From positions 703,326-767,325 of the forward strand of contig BDDD01000173.1 in NCBI GenBank assembly GCA_001972305.1: 64,000 nucleotides of DNA, in the 5' to 3' direction. The notes under the pieces were generated by a model that had not been told where the DNA came from, searched no databases, and worked only from the letters and a program-made list of their open reading frames with translations. Positions 20,796 through 32,678 of the stretch are shown piece after piece. The position numbers were made by a program, and so were the translations under genes. The first letter of the stretch is position 1. Every line of letters begins with the position of its first letter. This DNA comes from Cephalotus follicularis (taxonomy: Eukaryota > Streptophyta > Magnoliopsida > Oxalidales > Cephalotaceae).

Positions 20796-21243
20796 TGTAA
20801 CGCCCGGTATTTTCTTGAATGTAATATTTTGAATTATGATGTAATCATTATTCTTGAAGTAATGAGAATGTTGAGTTTAACCTCAAAAGAGGCTTGCAAA
20901 CCCTAATTATGGACTTAAAAATGGAGTGTGTATGATAAAGCCTGAAACGGCGCAGTTTTGACCAAAAGACATCGACGTCTTTTGGAAAGACGCCGACTCC
21001 TTTGTAAGCCAGGGCACACGTGAATGCATGGGCATGCACGTCGACTCGGGAAGGAAGCCTCGACACCTTCTTACCAACTGGAAAAAACATCGACGTCTAA
21101 GGAAAGACGTCGACGCCTTTTGTGCGAATGGACAGCATGTTCTTCGTCGACAGAACATCATGCAAGGGGGAATTGTTTAAAGGCTACCTAACGCCTTTTC
21201 TGGTGCGATTCAATGTGTTGTGCATTGCCAGGGATGCCCAGAA
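20796..21243 (+). mobile_element. D1: 5' piece of a D-family LTR inside C gag
   Basis: It starts exactly at the LTR terminus TGTAACGCCCGG and matches D2 from 33645 to about 34093 with few differences, then stops. It lies in opposite orientation to C and replaces about 35 gag codons present in B. No target duplication is seen, so a deletion or recombination followed or accompanied insertion. It carries D-type palindromes (ATCGACGTC, GACGTCGACGCC) at about 20968-21120. Confidence 0.85.
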
Positions 21244-21324
21244 AGTATCTTGAGGAACATTCACTCCTTCAGGGGCATTGGCTCCAGTGGCCCTAGCCCT
21301 ACCACGCGTTCTTCTTCGGTCCAT
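21244..21324 (-). pseudogene. gag: Element C gag N-terminus
   Basis: The minus-strand ATG at 21322-21324 opens MDRRRTRGRARATGANAPEG, matching the B gag start at 7543. The frame reaches VNVPQD and is then cut by D1. CTTCTTATAG, the possible splice acceptor, lies just upstream as in B. Confidence 0.85.
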
Positions 21325-21421
21325 ATGTTCCTATAAGAAGGACGATGGTTAGTCACGACTTTAGGAAAACAATTCATTGATTGCCAAGGAACTTATCCAA
21401 GCTAAGCATATAATGGAATAT

Positions 21422-21433
21422 GCTCTGATACCA
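21422..21433 (-). promoter_or_regulatory. Primer-binding site, element C
   Basis: On the minus strand TGGTATCAGAGC, four bases inside the 5' LTR end (21438). Confidence 0.92.
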
Positions 21434-21583
21434 CAGCTGTCATACCCCATTTCCATAAAACATAGACAACACATAAAGTGGTACGGCAATCAACATAAAA
21501 TTCCGGCTTATGCAAAATTTCCATAAATTTAAAACTTTTCAAATCCAATAACAACTTGCGGAAGCATCAAATATAAGCCGAAC

Positions 21584-21611
21584 ACATCACGCATCCCATA
21601 CTACGTGATGC
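21584..21611 (-). promoter_or_regulatory. TAGTATGGGATG-loop hairpin (C 5' LTR)
   Basis: On the minus strand GCATCACG-TAGTATGGGATG-CGTGATGT: seven Watson-Crick pairs and one G-U. It is the same stem type as D2. Confidence 0.65.
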
Positions 21612-22139
21612 CCAATATAATCCAAACGTAACTGTTGATCGCCCAAAATGGGGCGTGAGTTAAAGATACAATACAAGATAACAAATATCCAACGTTACAA
21701 AAATCAAATAACATGATAAATGTTCAACAACCCAAAATAAGAGAAAATAACAAGTCTTCTCTTTAAACCTCCGTGCATGCTCCATGTCAAGACCACTCCA
21801 TCAATCTGTTACAGTAGGGGTTATCCTTTGTCCTCACTCGGCTAAATGAATAAACCCATAAATACAGTTCAGGTAATAAGGCAATGAGTATCATGAATGA
21901 ATGCATAATGATGAGCCATGTCACGTGATTTTCATTAAAATACCTCCGTATCTACATATAAAAATATATGCATGCTCACAGTACAAGTATAACTCAACAG
22001 TTATATCAACACAAGCAGTAAATGTGTTCCCAAAAAGGAACCAGACAGTCCAGTCGTCATGACCGTCGCCACCTCCTGGCCCCAACGCCACGCACTCTTA
22101 CTCCATCCCCATTTGCGAACGGTTTTGGGGCAAGTCCTC

Positions 22140-22240
22140 CGTAAGTTGTTTAGCATGGCGACCAAACCAACAGCAGGTTACTAGCACGGCGGCTAAGTAA
22201 TCAACAGGTTATTAGCACGGTGGCTAATAATCAACAGGCA
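22140..22240 (-). repeat. About 30-bp imperfect tandem repeats in D-type LTR
   Basis: Three to four units with the minus-strand word GTGCTAATAACCTGTTGATTA and variants. The same array is in D2 at 34570-34680. Confidence 0.7.
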
Positions 22241-22993
22241 CAAGCAATCCACAGTACAAGTCAAGCAATTACACATATTTACTTGATCAAATATATCGTT
22301 TAAAACATACTTTTCAGTTCACAAGTTGTAATAAGTCATAAGCTTAAAACAATACATATCTCTGTCTTTGGAAATACTTCCCCAATCATTTCGAAAATAT
22401 ATAAACTCATAATTTGACAAATATACATTTTCGTAAATTTCATTTGGTTTCATAATCAAACCTTTAAAACATTTCTCTGTCATTGGAAATACTTCCCCAA
22501 ACCGTTCGAAAATATATAAATTCATAATTTGACAAATATACATTTTCGTACTCAAATAATCATAATAATCATGCAAGCTTTTCAAAATGGTTTAATACTT
22601 TTAGGAAAGTAACCATAATACAAGTCACAGTAACAATGCAATCATATGCTCAGAATGCATCTAGGTTCATTTTTAGAGTCGTTCCGGGTCTAACGGTTCT
22701 CATTCGTGAAATTCTACTGTCCAGGAGGAAAGGCGTCGATGTCTTTCCTTAAGGCGTCGATGTCTTTTACCTTACAGGACGTGTTTTCTACAGTTTTAAC
22801 ACACCAAGCCATTTCTAAATCAATCCTTTACACAACCAACGCGCATGTTCAAGTAATCATACATGCATAAACAACTCAGTATATCACAGTAACATTTTAA
22901 CAAGTCCAGAATCTCAATCCAAACAATAACATGCAATTCACCATGCTATACATTAACTTAGAAATTAAAATGCACATATAAGATCATCACTTT

Positions 22994-23027
22994 CCCCTAC
23001 CTTTGATTTCAAGTTAGAAATCAAAAG
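22994..23027 (-). promoter_or_regulatory. TAACTT-loop hairpin and GGTAGGGG (C 5' LTR)
   Basis: On the minus strand CTTTTGATTTC pairs with GAAATCAAAGG over 11 positions with one G-U pair; loop TAACTT. GGTAGGGG overlaps the 3' arm. Confidence 0.6.
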
Positions 23028-23552
23028 TCCACCTCTTTTAGTACTCCAACAGGTCACTTGAGTCCACAGGTACGCTTTGGCAACTCCCTGGTTCGTCCTG
23101 GCAGTTGGTGTGCAAGCTCCAAGCTCCAACAATGGCACACACACACACACTTTTTCTCTTTCTCTCTTCTCTCTTTCCTTCTGGTGTTATAAAACGTGAG
23201 AGAGAGATGGGGAGGAATGTCCTTAAGCAGGTAGCTTCCTCCTACCCTTTTCCTTTTGTCATTACTCAGGCCAACCCGAGATCTCTCCCACTTTCTCTCT
23301 TTCTGCAATTCTTTTTCATTTTCTTTCTTTCCTTTTGCAGGTGGCATTTTCTTTCTTTCCTTTTGCAGGTGGCATATGGCAGGTGAGGATTCCTCTGCAT
23401 GTTCCATGTGAGGACATGTTCTGGGCATCCCTGGCAATACACAAACATGCACAACACACTGAATCGCGCTAGAAAAGGCGTTAGGTAGCCTTTAAACAAT
23501 CCTCTTTGCACGTTATTCTGCCAATGAAGAACGTGCTGTCCATTCGCACCAA

Positions 23553-23705
23553 AGGCGTCAACGTCTTCCCTTAGACGTCGATGTCTTTTCCAGTTGGTAA
23601 GAAGGTATCGATGCTTCCTTCCCAAGTCGACGTGCATGCCCATGCATTCACGTGTGCCCTGGCTCACAAAGGAGTCGACGTCTTTCCAAAAGACGTCGAT
23701 GTCTT
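23553..23705. repeat. GACGTCGACGTC-type cluster 1, C 5' LTR
   Basis: About seven units of the D-family form (AAAGACGTCGATGTC, GGCGTCAACGTC) in the U3 position. A second small group is at 22726-22775. Confidence 0.85.
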
Positions 23706-23877
23706 TTGGCCAAAACAGCGTCGTATCAAGCTTAATATACTCACTCCATTTCCAAGGCTATAAATAGGGTTTTAAGCTTACTTTGAGTTCCAAAAACTCA
23801 ACATTCTCATTAATTCAAGTTTAATGATTACATCATAAATCCAAAATATTACATCCAAGAAAATGCCGGGCGTTACA

Positions 23878-25275
23878 CGGGGTCTGTTTTAAACACCGTA
23901 ATAATTTCGATTTATGACCACAATGATTTTCAGACCCTTATATGAATGGTTTTGTATCTTTTAGATTTCTGAGCTACGAGGGGCAGTTAGAATTTATCAA
24001 TCATTTCGTAAGTTATATTATGTGATCGCATAAGGTGCGGATTTTCTACTCTTTGACGCTCCCGTCTATAAATTCAGTTGCGTTTTCATGAATTAATGTT
24101 CGTTCCTTGATATGTTTCCTTGGGTTTATGAACTCTATTTTGATTCGGGTTTTGATATGTTTTGGAAATAAAGTCAGATTTGACATCTATACGAAATTAA
24201 ATGGTCCTGGCTTTATAATTTGCTATGATTTATGGTATGATCATCTCTTTTATGGTAAAAATAAATGAGTTTATTTTCAATTATGAAAATATGTGCAATG
24301 TGCAAATGACATCGTTTGATAACAATTTTTGAATATGTTTCAGAAAATCCATTCTATATGTGTTTCAAATTGATTATGATGAAATCAATGTTTTGAAATG
24401 GTGAAGTACTGAGTTTTGTACCCACCTATGGGGCGTACCATAGGGATGTTGTAGGCTTGGCACGGGGACATGACACTTCCGTAGTGGTGTGATTAGTCTA
24501 CGTCATATCTCTATGTTATGATATCCCATGAGGTGGATTATGGATATGTTATTTATGATAGAGGCGTATGGATCGATCCTAGGAATATGATATGATATGT
24601 GATATGACATGTTATGGGAATTGATTGTGTAGTGCCATACATTTCAATTCTATTTGACATGTGGAAGTAGCGCCTCCCTTGCTATATGGGTTATGATATG
24701 TGATATGTTATATGGCTCAGTATGGAACTTATATTTTGAAAGGTTTGCTATACGTTTTGAAAGTTATGGATTTGGTTTCTATGAAAGTTCAAATGGAACT
24801 TAAAGAATGTTTAAACTGATTTATTGCTTAAGATTTCTGTTCTGAGTTAACTTATGGAATCTCAATGCTTTTAAACTACCGCTTACTGTTTTTACATTCT
24901 ATATCTGTACTGAGGTTTGCTCAGCCGCGTTTTTGTTTCCATGCTGCAGGTTATCAGGAGCTTTGGGGCAATGTGTGATGAGAGATGTCCACTTTATGTG
25001 AGAGGATCATCTAGGAGTGTGATCCTACTATGTTTCTGTTAGGAGTAGTCTGTGAACAATAAGTTACTTTTTGGTTTATGATTTCATTATTTGACTTATG
25101 GTTTATGTTAAGATTTCAGAGTATGTTTAGTTCAGTTATGTTATCAGAATATGTTATGTTTGTCCTCCACGTATTTTGGAAATAAATTTACGCATATGTT
25201 CATTTAAGATAAGTTCTTTTATGTTAGGTTCAGTATTATGACCTTTAAGGGCTCCCACCATACGGGGGTGTTACA
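23878..25275 (+). mobile_element. G: F-type LTR, 5'-truncated
   Basis: It ends in ACGGGGGTGTTACA at 25275, the F-type LTR terminus, and matches the reverse complement of the F 3' LTR (for example GGGTTTTGA followed by GGAAATAAAGTC near 24150 and GGTTTGCTCAGCCGCG near 24912). The left end abuts the C 5' LTR at 23877. No ORF with family features is present. Confidence 0.75.
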
Positions 25276-26440
25276 GTCACGGATCGCACGGTCACGAACT
25301 GTATGATTATGGATCATACGGTTATGGAATGAAGGGTTATGGATCATATGGTTTTGGAGCGGATACGGAACGGTTATGGAAGGATTATGGAATGGATACG
25401 ATATGGTTACGGATCGTATCATTATGGATCGTATTGGTCCGGAATGTGATGGTATAGTTATGGGATGTTGGTTAATACTTAAATATACTGGTATGGGATA
25501 GCATATATATGTAGTTGACCTCTTGAATGCTATCAGATAAATGAGTTGGCATGTTGTGAATGTAAATGGCTATTGATTGTTATCGATAGTTATTGATGGT
25601 ATATGAATATTGATGGTGGCTGTAGCTAGGGAGACCAATGTTAGAGAAGGTCCATCTTCTCTTCTCTGCTGTACTTACGAATGCTACTCTAGTCTGCTAG
25701 TAGAATGAGGACCTCTGCCTAGGACGCCAAGAGCGCCTAGTCTGTTACCTCGGTAAGGAAGGTCGAGAAGAACATATATAGGTTTTGAAAGGATTTGGGA
25801 ATGATATGGACGCTAAATGATAATAGAATTGTGTTAGAATTGTATGGATATGGTTATTGAATTGTGATTATTATGGAAAAAGGTAAGTCTCTAAATTCTA
25901 GTTTTCATGGCATGGATTTTATTTATTGTTATGAATACATCTCTCATTTTGTACACATATCTGCTGCACTTTTATATGTTCCTTGCATATGTATATCCTA
26001 CACAACCTTCGGGTTGCTGATACATTTCATTGTAATGAAATGGATCAGGTTCAGGTCCAGATGATGCGCAGCAGTGATCAGCCGTGCTAATCACAGAGTA
26101 AGGATGTACATCTCCTCCGACCTACCTTGTATATATGTAGTTTTGTAAATACACAAATGTTATATAAGAGACATGTATTATTTCAGGTATTGACCTGCTG
26201 GCTTTTGGCAGTGCTTAAGATTTATATGTGTGTTGATGTAAAGGATATGGATTGGTCCATTTATTGTGATTATTGTTGATTCCTCCTACGGGTGTGAGTC
26301 TATTTATTTCACCATGTTTTACTTCATGCCCGATTTTTGGAAAATTATGAGAGTTAGAATATATTTCAATTGATTATTCCGCTGACATGATTTGATTGAC
26401 TTTGATTTAAAGATTTATATTTATAGCACCTTTGGAGTAT
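25276..26440 (+). mobile_element. G: non-coding internal region of F-type element
   Basis: No primer-binding site follows the LTR, so the start of the internal region is deleted. Instead there are short imperfect repeats of GGTTATGGATCATA type to about 25450. Blocks near 26320-26400 (CATGCCCGATTTTTGG ... GAGAGTTAGAATATA) match the F internal region near 31250-31290 in reverse complement. No coding capacity was seen. Confidence 0.6.
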
Positions 26441-26527
26441 GATTGATATATGATATGAATGGACTGAACATATGGTGTCTCACGCGTCGGGTCGTGGGGG
26501 TTTACTCTCGCGATTCGGGGCGTGACA
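26441..26527 (+). other. Unassigned stretch ending like an LTR
   Basis: GC-richer than its surroundings and ending in GGGGCGTGACA, a plausible LTR terminus, followed by TGGTGTCA which weakly resembles a primer site. It has no match elsewhere in the window. Confidence 0.3.
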
Positions 26528-27238
26528 GACATGGTGTCAATTATACCGACACTTTCTCACCAGTTACTAGGCTCAAATCTATTCGGTTTTTTCTTGCTAT
26601 TGTCGCTCATTATGATTATCGGATATGGAAAATGGATGTCAAGACTGCGTTCTTGAATGGACATCTTGGAGAGGACATTTATATGTCCCAACCTGAGGGA
26701 TTTACATCCACGAATCTTTGCACATGGTGTGCAAGCTTCAAAGGTCTATTTATGGCCTCAAGCAAGCATCTAGGAGTTGCAACATACGTTTTGATGAGGC
26801 TATTAAGTCTTTTGGTTTCATTAAAAACATAGACAAGCCTTATGTCTACCGGAAACAGGATGACTCAGGTATCACTTTCTTGGTACTATACGTGGATGCC
26901 ATTCTACTCATTGGCAATGATGTAGAGATGTTGCAATCCGTGAAAGTATGGCTAGCCATGAACTTCTCCATGAAGGATTTGGGAGAAGTCTCCTACATAC
27001 TTAGTATAAAGATCTATAGGGATATATATAGTAGGTTGCTTGGGCTTTCCCAAAACCAGTACATCAGCAAAGTGCTGAAATAGTTCAATATGGAGAATTC
27101 CAATCGGGGCTTATTCCCAAGAGGCCATGGAATTCAACTTTCCAAGAAGATGTCCCCGCAAACATCTAAGGAAAAGATACACATGAGTCGGATGCCTTAT
27201 GCTTCGGCTGTAGTATTGATCATGTATGCCTTGCTATG
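26528..27238 (+). pseudogene. Ty1/copia reverse transcriptase fragment
   Basis: The N-terminal RT block (YTDTFSPVTRLKSIRFFLAI, MDVKTAFLNGHL, YMSQPEGF) is in one frame; a frameshift near 26715 moves to the next (SIYGLKQASRSCNIRF). The catalytic motif reads YVDAILLIG, where copia elements have YVDD, so the second aspartate is lost. After KDLGEVSYILSI a TAG at 27081-27083 interrupts, and ASAVVLIMYALLC leads to the right end, where the F element is inserted. The fragment resembles Tork-like copia. It is not the missing middle of S, since it lies upstream of the S integrase piece. Confidence 0.88.
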
Positions 27239-30200
27239 TGTAACACCCCCGATTCAGAACCGAGATCACTCCCGATTCGGGATCGGTGTGTCACACAAAC
27301 TGAACTAAAAACATATCCAAGATCTTAATCTTGATCATCATCAATACGTGGTGGTTCTAAAAGTCTGAAAACATGTATAATCATGAAACATAACTGAATC
27401 TGAAACATAATCTGAAAACTTTATCATAAACCAAAATGTCATAATCCAAAAACCACAATACTGTTTAAATAACTGGCCTATACACGTCCATGACACTACT
27501 AAAAACATAACCAGATCAAACTCCTAGATGATCCTCTGACATAGGGTAACTCTCTCATCACATTTGCCCATGTTGTCCCTAAAAACCTGCCGCATGAAAA
27601 ACAAAAACGCGGCTGAGCAAACCTCAGTACGGATATAGAATCATAAAACAGTTTACGAATAGTTTATGAAACAAATGAATTAAGAAACAACATAAATACG
27701 AATCAAAACAGATACGAATCAAAACAGAACGGTTTACAAAACAAAACAGAACAGTTACGAATCATAACAAATCAGTTACGAATCATAACAAAACAGTATC
27801 CGAAACAAAATAGTTTACCAAAACGAAACAGTATCTGAAACAAAACAATATCATGCTCAATACAGTATCTGAAACAAACACGATACGATACAAAACATTT
27901 TACGAAACGAAACACTTTACGAAACAGAATAGAACAATTTACGGAACAAAAGAAAACAGTTTTTGAATAGTATAAAACAAACAGATTTCAGAACAAAACA
28001 AAACATTAAACGATAATTTGAAAGCAGTAATATTTTAAAGTTAACTCAAAACAGAAATCTTAAGCAATAAAAATAGTTTAAAACATGCTTTGTAAACGCC
28101 CATAGAAAAACATATAACCAAGTTCATAGCTTTGAAAACATAAAGCATACCTTTCCAAAACATAAGTTCCATAACTTTCAAAACATACACGAAACCTTTT
28201 AAAACATAAGTTTCATACTTTGAAAACATAAAGCATATCTTTCCCAAAACATAGGTTCCATAACTTTTAAAACATAAAGCATACCTTTCCCAAAACATAG
28301 GTTCCATAACTGAGCACCAAAACCCATAACATATCAGAAACACATAGTAGCAAGGGAGTAGCTAATTCCATATTGCCAAATAGAATTGCAGTGTACAACA
28401 CTACACATACAATTCCCATATCCCAAAACATATCCAAAACATATAACTAGGATCGATCCATACGCCTCTATTACAAATCTTATCCAAGGACATCACATAG
28501 AGACGCTGTAAACTAATCACACCGTTACGGAAAGTGTCATGCGCCCGTGCCAGGCTCATAGCATGCCTATGGTACCCCCATAGGTGGTTATAAAAGCTCA
28601 GTATATCACCATTTCAAAAATATGATTTCATCAAATCATTTAAAACACATAGAAAAGTTTCCCAAAACATAATCATAGATCGTTCTCAATTGATATAAAC
28701 ACATGCTTTCATAATCGAAAAATCAGCACATTTAATTTCACAATAAAGAGATGATTGCATTACCTTTTCGTAAACACATTATAAAGTCAGAAATAACTAC
28801 CTCATAAAATATCAAGTGACTTTATTTTGAAAATCCAATTATAACGGAGTTCATAAACCAAATGGAAATATATTCATAAAACCGAATAATAACCCAAAAC
28901 AAGAATCTGTATTTATTATCATAACAGAACCAAATCAATAAGAGTGTATCAAGGAACGAAAATCCGTACTTCATTTACAAAACAAAACCGAATGATAACC
29001 AAAACGAAGAATTCGTATTTTCGAAACGGGAACTAAATTTATTAAAACCCAAACAAAAGATGATAATCCAAGACAAAAAAATCCGTCCTTTTTTCTTTAA
29101 CATATTCCAAGTTCATTTCAATAAAATCGGAGGATAATGACCCAAAAACGAAGGAATCCGAACGTTTTGACAATCAGAAATCAACTCCTTTTAATTCACC
29201 ATAAAAGAGATGATCGCATAGCATTTCATAAACAAATCATAAGTGAGCATATATAAAGTCAGAATATTTAATTTCGCAAGAATGTCAAAACCGACTTTAG
29301 TTCCAGAACGTGTCAAAACCCGAAACATAACAAAGTTCATAAAATCCAAAGGAACATACTTATAAAACTGAGTTTATTTCAAATAAATTGGATAGCCCAA
29401 GAACGATAAAATCCGTACTTCCAAAACAGAAACTGAATTTATTACGATCAAATCAGAAAGATAGCCAAAGAACGAAAGTATCCGTACATTAAAACATAAC
29501 CAAGTCTATAAAACGAGATCATAGAATAAAATCGATTTTAGTTTGGTAACCAGATAGCCAAGGAACGATAGAAATCTGTACCTCATGCGATCACCAAAGA
29601 CAACCTCAAGAATATATATCGAGACTTCTTTAGACCGCTCATCGGTTGTTGCAAACATCTAACAGAAATAAAATCGTTCTCATAAGGACTTAAAATAAAA
29701 TCAGACCTCGAACACTGATCATAACCATATAAGATAACAATAGGTTTGCTAAGTCCAATTCGCATAAGTCTCATCTAAATATACTTTCGTATTCACTAAG
29801 GTAAGTCCAATTTGTCCAATTCAACGAATTTCGAATCATAATACTAGTTCAGCTCATAATATCATAAAACGATTACATGAATACATAATTGAATCGAAAA
29901 CAGAATGTAACGGAGTAAGGTTCAGAGTTTACCGAAAGCAGTCAGAACGGAGCACAGAGCCATAATCACATCGCGGAACCAGAGCGGATCACACGTATGC
30001 GGAGAACGGAGTCAGAAAACTGTCCGAAAACATGTCGCCGGAGACAGCCGTGCGTGGGCCCACGCACCACCGCTGGCCGGCGCGTGTCTATCACGCGTCG
30101 CCGGTCAGACACCAAAAGCGGCCGATCTGGAGCGTTTGAGGCCGGTGATTCCATATCCAAGGCGCGTTTGCCATGAAACCGCCGTATTTGGCCAGAACGA

Positions 30201-30829
30201 ACTCCTTTGACCGCGGCTGGACTTTGCGCCGATCTGCTTTTCCGGCATCGCCAAGGGTCGGGGCTGGTCGGGTTCGCTTCCTCTCAACGCCAGGATGCCG
30301 AATATGTGATCGCCTTGGCGTGACGATCACCGGAGAGGGAGAATCGATGCCAAACAGATACGGGAAGAGAAGACGTCGCTCACGCCGAAGGAGACGTCGG
30401 CCGGTGCATGGGTTGGGTCCGGTGGACTCGAGAGACTGTGGGGGTTTCACCGGTGCCTTCGCCGGTGCCATATCGGCACCAACGCCGGTGATAGCAGTGG
30501 GGGTGAGAGAGAGAACGGGAGAGAGAGAGGTGGTCGGGAGAGAGAGAGTGTGTGTGGGAGAGAAACAATTTTTAATACAAAATAGGGTTTTCTTTTATTT
30601 TTTAAATGCTGAAAATGGTTTTAACACAAAAATAAAAAGCCAACAATTATTTTATTAATTCATAGACTTAATATCAAAACCCACTAGGCTAAGGCCAAAA
30701 CCTGCTTAGCCTAGCCAAAAGCAAAACAAACCGAAAAATGGGCAGTTCACAAACCGAAAAAAAATTCGACAGCCCACATGAAACAAATCGAAAAGCCCAA
30801 AAATCTGCACGGAAAAATGGGATATTACA
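27239..30829 (-). mobile_element. Element F 3' LTR (3.6 kb)
   Basis: On the minus strand it runs from TGTAATATCCC at 30829 to GGGGGTGTTACA at 27239. The left part is repeated at 32679-33644 as the start of the other LTR. It is strongly A-rich, with many AAACA/GAAACAAAAC words on the plus strand, except for a GC-rich block at about 30000-30560. It holds no GTCGAC cluster and no chromovirus leader hairpins, so it belongs to another lineage. Confidence 0.85.
30000..30560 (-). other. GC-rich block with small ORFs in the F LTR
   Basis: A GC-rich segment in an AT-rich LTR. On the minus strand a 126-codon ORF (30471-30091) begins MAPAKAPVKPPQSLES and is rich in Pro and Arg; I recognise no domain. 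A CT-rich run (reverse complement of GAGAGAGA, 30507-30560) precedes it, as in many plant promoters and 5' UTRs. It may be the transcript leader of the LTR or captured host sequence. Confidence 0.4.
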
Positions 30830-30848
30830 TTTCCACCCCCTTAAAAAG
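30830..30848 (-). promoter_or_regulatory. Polypurine tract, element F
   Basis: On the minus strand CTTTTTAAGGGGGTGGAAA lies directly before the 3' LTR start. Confidence 0.8.
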
Positions 30849-32662
30849 ATTTCATCCCGAAATCTAAGACCCCTTCTAATCTAAAACAAGCAGATTATCC
30901 AGACGGAACGCGCCATATCATATCAACGGAAACCTCAAACCATATGTAAAAATAGTATGGATAACCATTACAAACCATACCCTTAGGATTTCCCAAAAAT
31001 CGGGCATGATGTATTCGTTTATCGGACTCCATGCCACCTGATAAACCACAGTTTATATGTTTGGTGATCAATTCTCTCATCTCATCACAATCTATATGCT
31101 GGGATTCAGCCCGCACCAGACTACATCACAACTAAATCAAATATACCATTTACATGCCAAGGACATTCCTTTCAATACTCTTAAAGATGAGCTTAATCAT
31201 ATCCAATAATATCATAAGAATTCAAAAGATAATCATGTCAATGGAATAATAAATTGAGTACATTCTAACTCTTATAATCTCCCAAAAATTGGGCATGTAG
31301 TATGCGTTTATCGGACATATGCCCCCTGAAAAGAAAACACAATTTATATCCACACTCCTGAATGAGGAACAATCAATCATAAATGGGCTCAGCCCTCAGT
31401 ATACCACAATTTAAATCCGAATCATCATTCCAATCTCTCAAGTATAAACTCATGCATATCCAATACATCAACACACATCTCATAAGCACTGCCACATGTC
31501 GGCAGGTCGATAACTGAATAACCATATCTCTTAAGTTACCTCTTATACATAACAAGTCTCATAAATCTATACAATTTTGTTTATGAACAAAAGGTACTCT
31601 TCACAAACCATATAACAACTCCATATCCATGATCATAAGCAGTGAATGTGTGCAGAGGTGCAGCAGATATATATATAATATCGATCATGTGAGATGCATA
31701 TCTAGAATAAAATATGTGACCAATGCCATATCATATCCATATAAGCCATAACACAACCTGTCATTAGTAACTCCACCATATGTCATCATCCAAAGCCGTT
31801 TGTCCATATCAATCCATGACCATGCTATATCTATTACATTTCATATCCGTTTGCGGTCCATATCCATTTACAATCCATATCCATTTATGATTCACAGCCA
31901 TATAGCACTCCACTAGGAATGTAGAGGGAAACTCCATATGTAGTTGAAGTCGAGGGGTTGACTAAATACAGATATTGTCTCATACCAACATATATAAGTA
32001 GTTAACTGTCACATCGGTTCATTCACAAACTATTTTGATCATCCATGCAATGCCCATCCATTCAATAACAATCCATCTGATCACTAACCGTTCAGTAATG
32101 ACCCATTCGATCACTGTCTGATCAGTAACGGTCCATTCGATCACTGTTCGTTCGATAAAGGGTCACACGATCACTATTCATTTAACAACGGTCCTTACGA
32201 TCATGATTTGTTCAATAACGGTCCTTAACGATACTATGCGATTGATAACGATACACTAGCCATCCATACACTATCCATTCAAAATGACCATTCATATTCT
32301 ATCTTGATCAACCACTATTCGATACGGAAGCTCTTCAGACAACACTTATGCTTTTCGGTCCATTCGATCAATCGCTTAGCATTACGGCTCATTCGGCCGG
32401 TCTTTTAATCGCTATACAATTGGCTCACACCATGCATCCTCTTGTGAAACAGCTGACTCAGCTTCAGAATTAACATTCCTTAGTCGTCCGACTCTTTGTG
32501 TCATCAAAGAAACAAAAGCGAAATGGAGTAAAACAAAGAGAGATAGAAAACTGGAATAAAAAGGACATATCGAAACGACTCTTAAGGAATAGCCCTAACC
32601 CAAATGTCTACCCATCTCACAGGTCAAACCTAGATAGGTCTTCTAAGGAAAGAAAAATCTAT
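30849..32662 (-). mobile_element. Element F internal region, non-coding
   Basis: About 1.8 kb between polypurine tract and primer site with no ORF beyond 73 codons and no gag or pol motif. It contains repeated words: GGGCATG(A/T) with GTTTATCGGAC at about 31002-31023 and 31291-31313, CCATATCCAT/CAATCCAT runs at 31800-31890, and the GATCACT array. Long LTRs around a short non-coding body fit a non-autonomous large derivative that must borrow proteins. Confidence 0.7.
32030..32240 (-). repeat. GATCACT/ATTCGATC degenerate tandem array
   Basis: Six or so copies of a unit of about 30-35 bp (plus strand: CGGTCCATTCGATCACTGTT and variants) inside the F internal region. Similar words continue less regularly to 32400. 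Confidence 0.65.
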
Positions 32663-32674
32663 TCTCTGATACCA
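32663..32674 (-). promoter_or_regulatory. Primer-binding site, element F
   Basis: On the minus strand TGGTATCAGAGA, four bases from the LTR end at 32679, so initiator tRNA-Met is the likely primer. Confidence 0.85.
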
Positions 32675-32678
32675 TAAT

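Larger units (their letters stand above)
21438..23877 (-). mobile_element. Element C 5' LTR, D-family, full length
   Basis: On the minus strand it runs from TGTAACGCCCGGC at 23877 to GGGTATGACA at 21438, 2440 bp. It matches D2 (33645-35344) throughout, apart from about 740 bp missing in D2, and not the B-type LTR at the other end of C. The order of signals is: cluster 1 (23553-23705), TTTTATAACACC (about 23182-23193), TAACTT hairpin (23000-23027), short cluster 2 (22726-22775), 30-bp repeats (22140-22240), decayed TTAGCC hairpin and TAGTATGGGATG hairpin (21584-21611). Confidence 0.88.

Noticed and set aside
23054-23667. Overlapping 130-codon ORFs in the C 5' LTR
   Set aside because: They lie in GA/CT-rich LTR sequence, are not kept in D2, and have low-complexity Lys/Glu or Ser/Pro composition.
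23757-23771. CTATAAATAGGG as a promoter TATA for the C 5' LTR
   Set aside because: It reads on the plus strand while the LTR reads on the minus strand, and D1 and D2 have lost it; the TTTTATAACACC site fits better.
26528-27238. This copia RT as the missing RT of element S
   Set aside because: On the plus strand RT should follow integrase, but this piece lies about 9 kb before the S integrase piece and looks like another copia lineage.
30173-30658. 161-codon plus-strand ORF in the F LTR
   Set aside because: It overlaps the 126-codon minus-strand ORF in the GC-rich block; GC-rich DNA has few stops in any frame, and no domain is visible.
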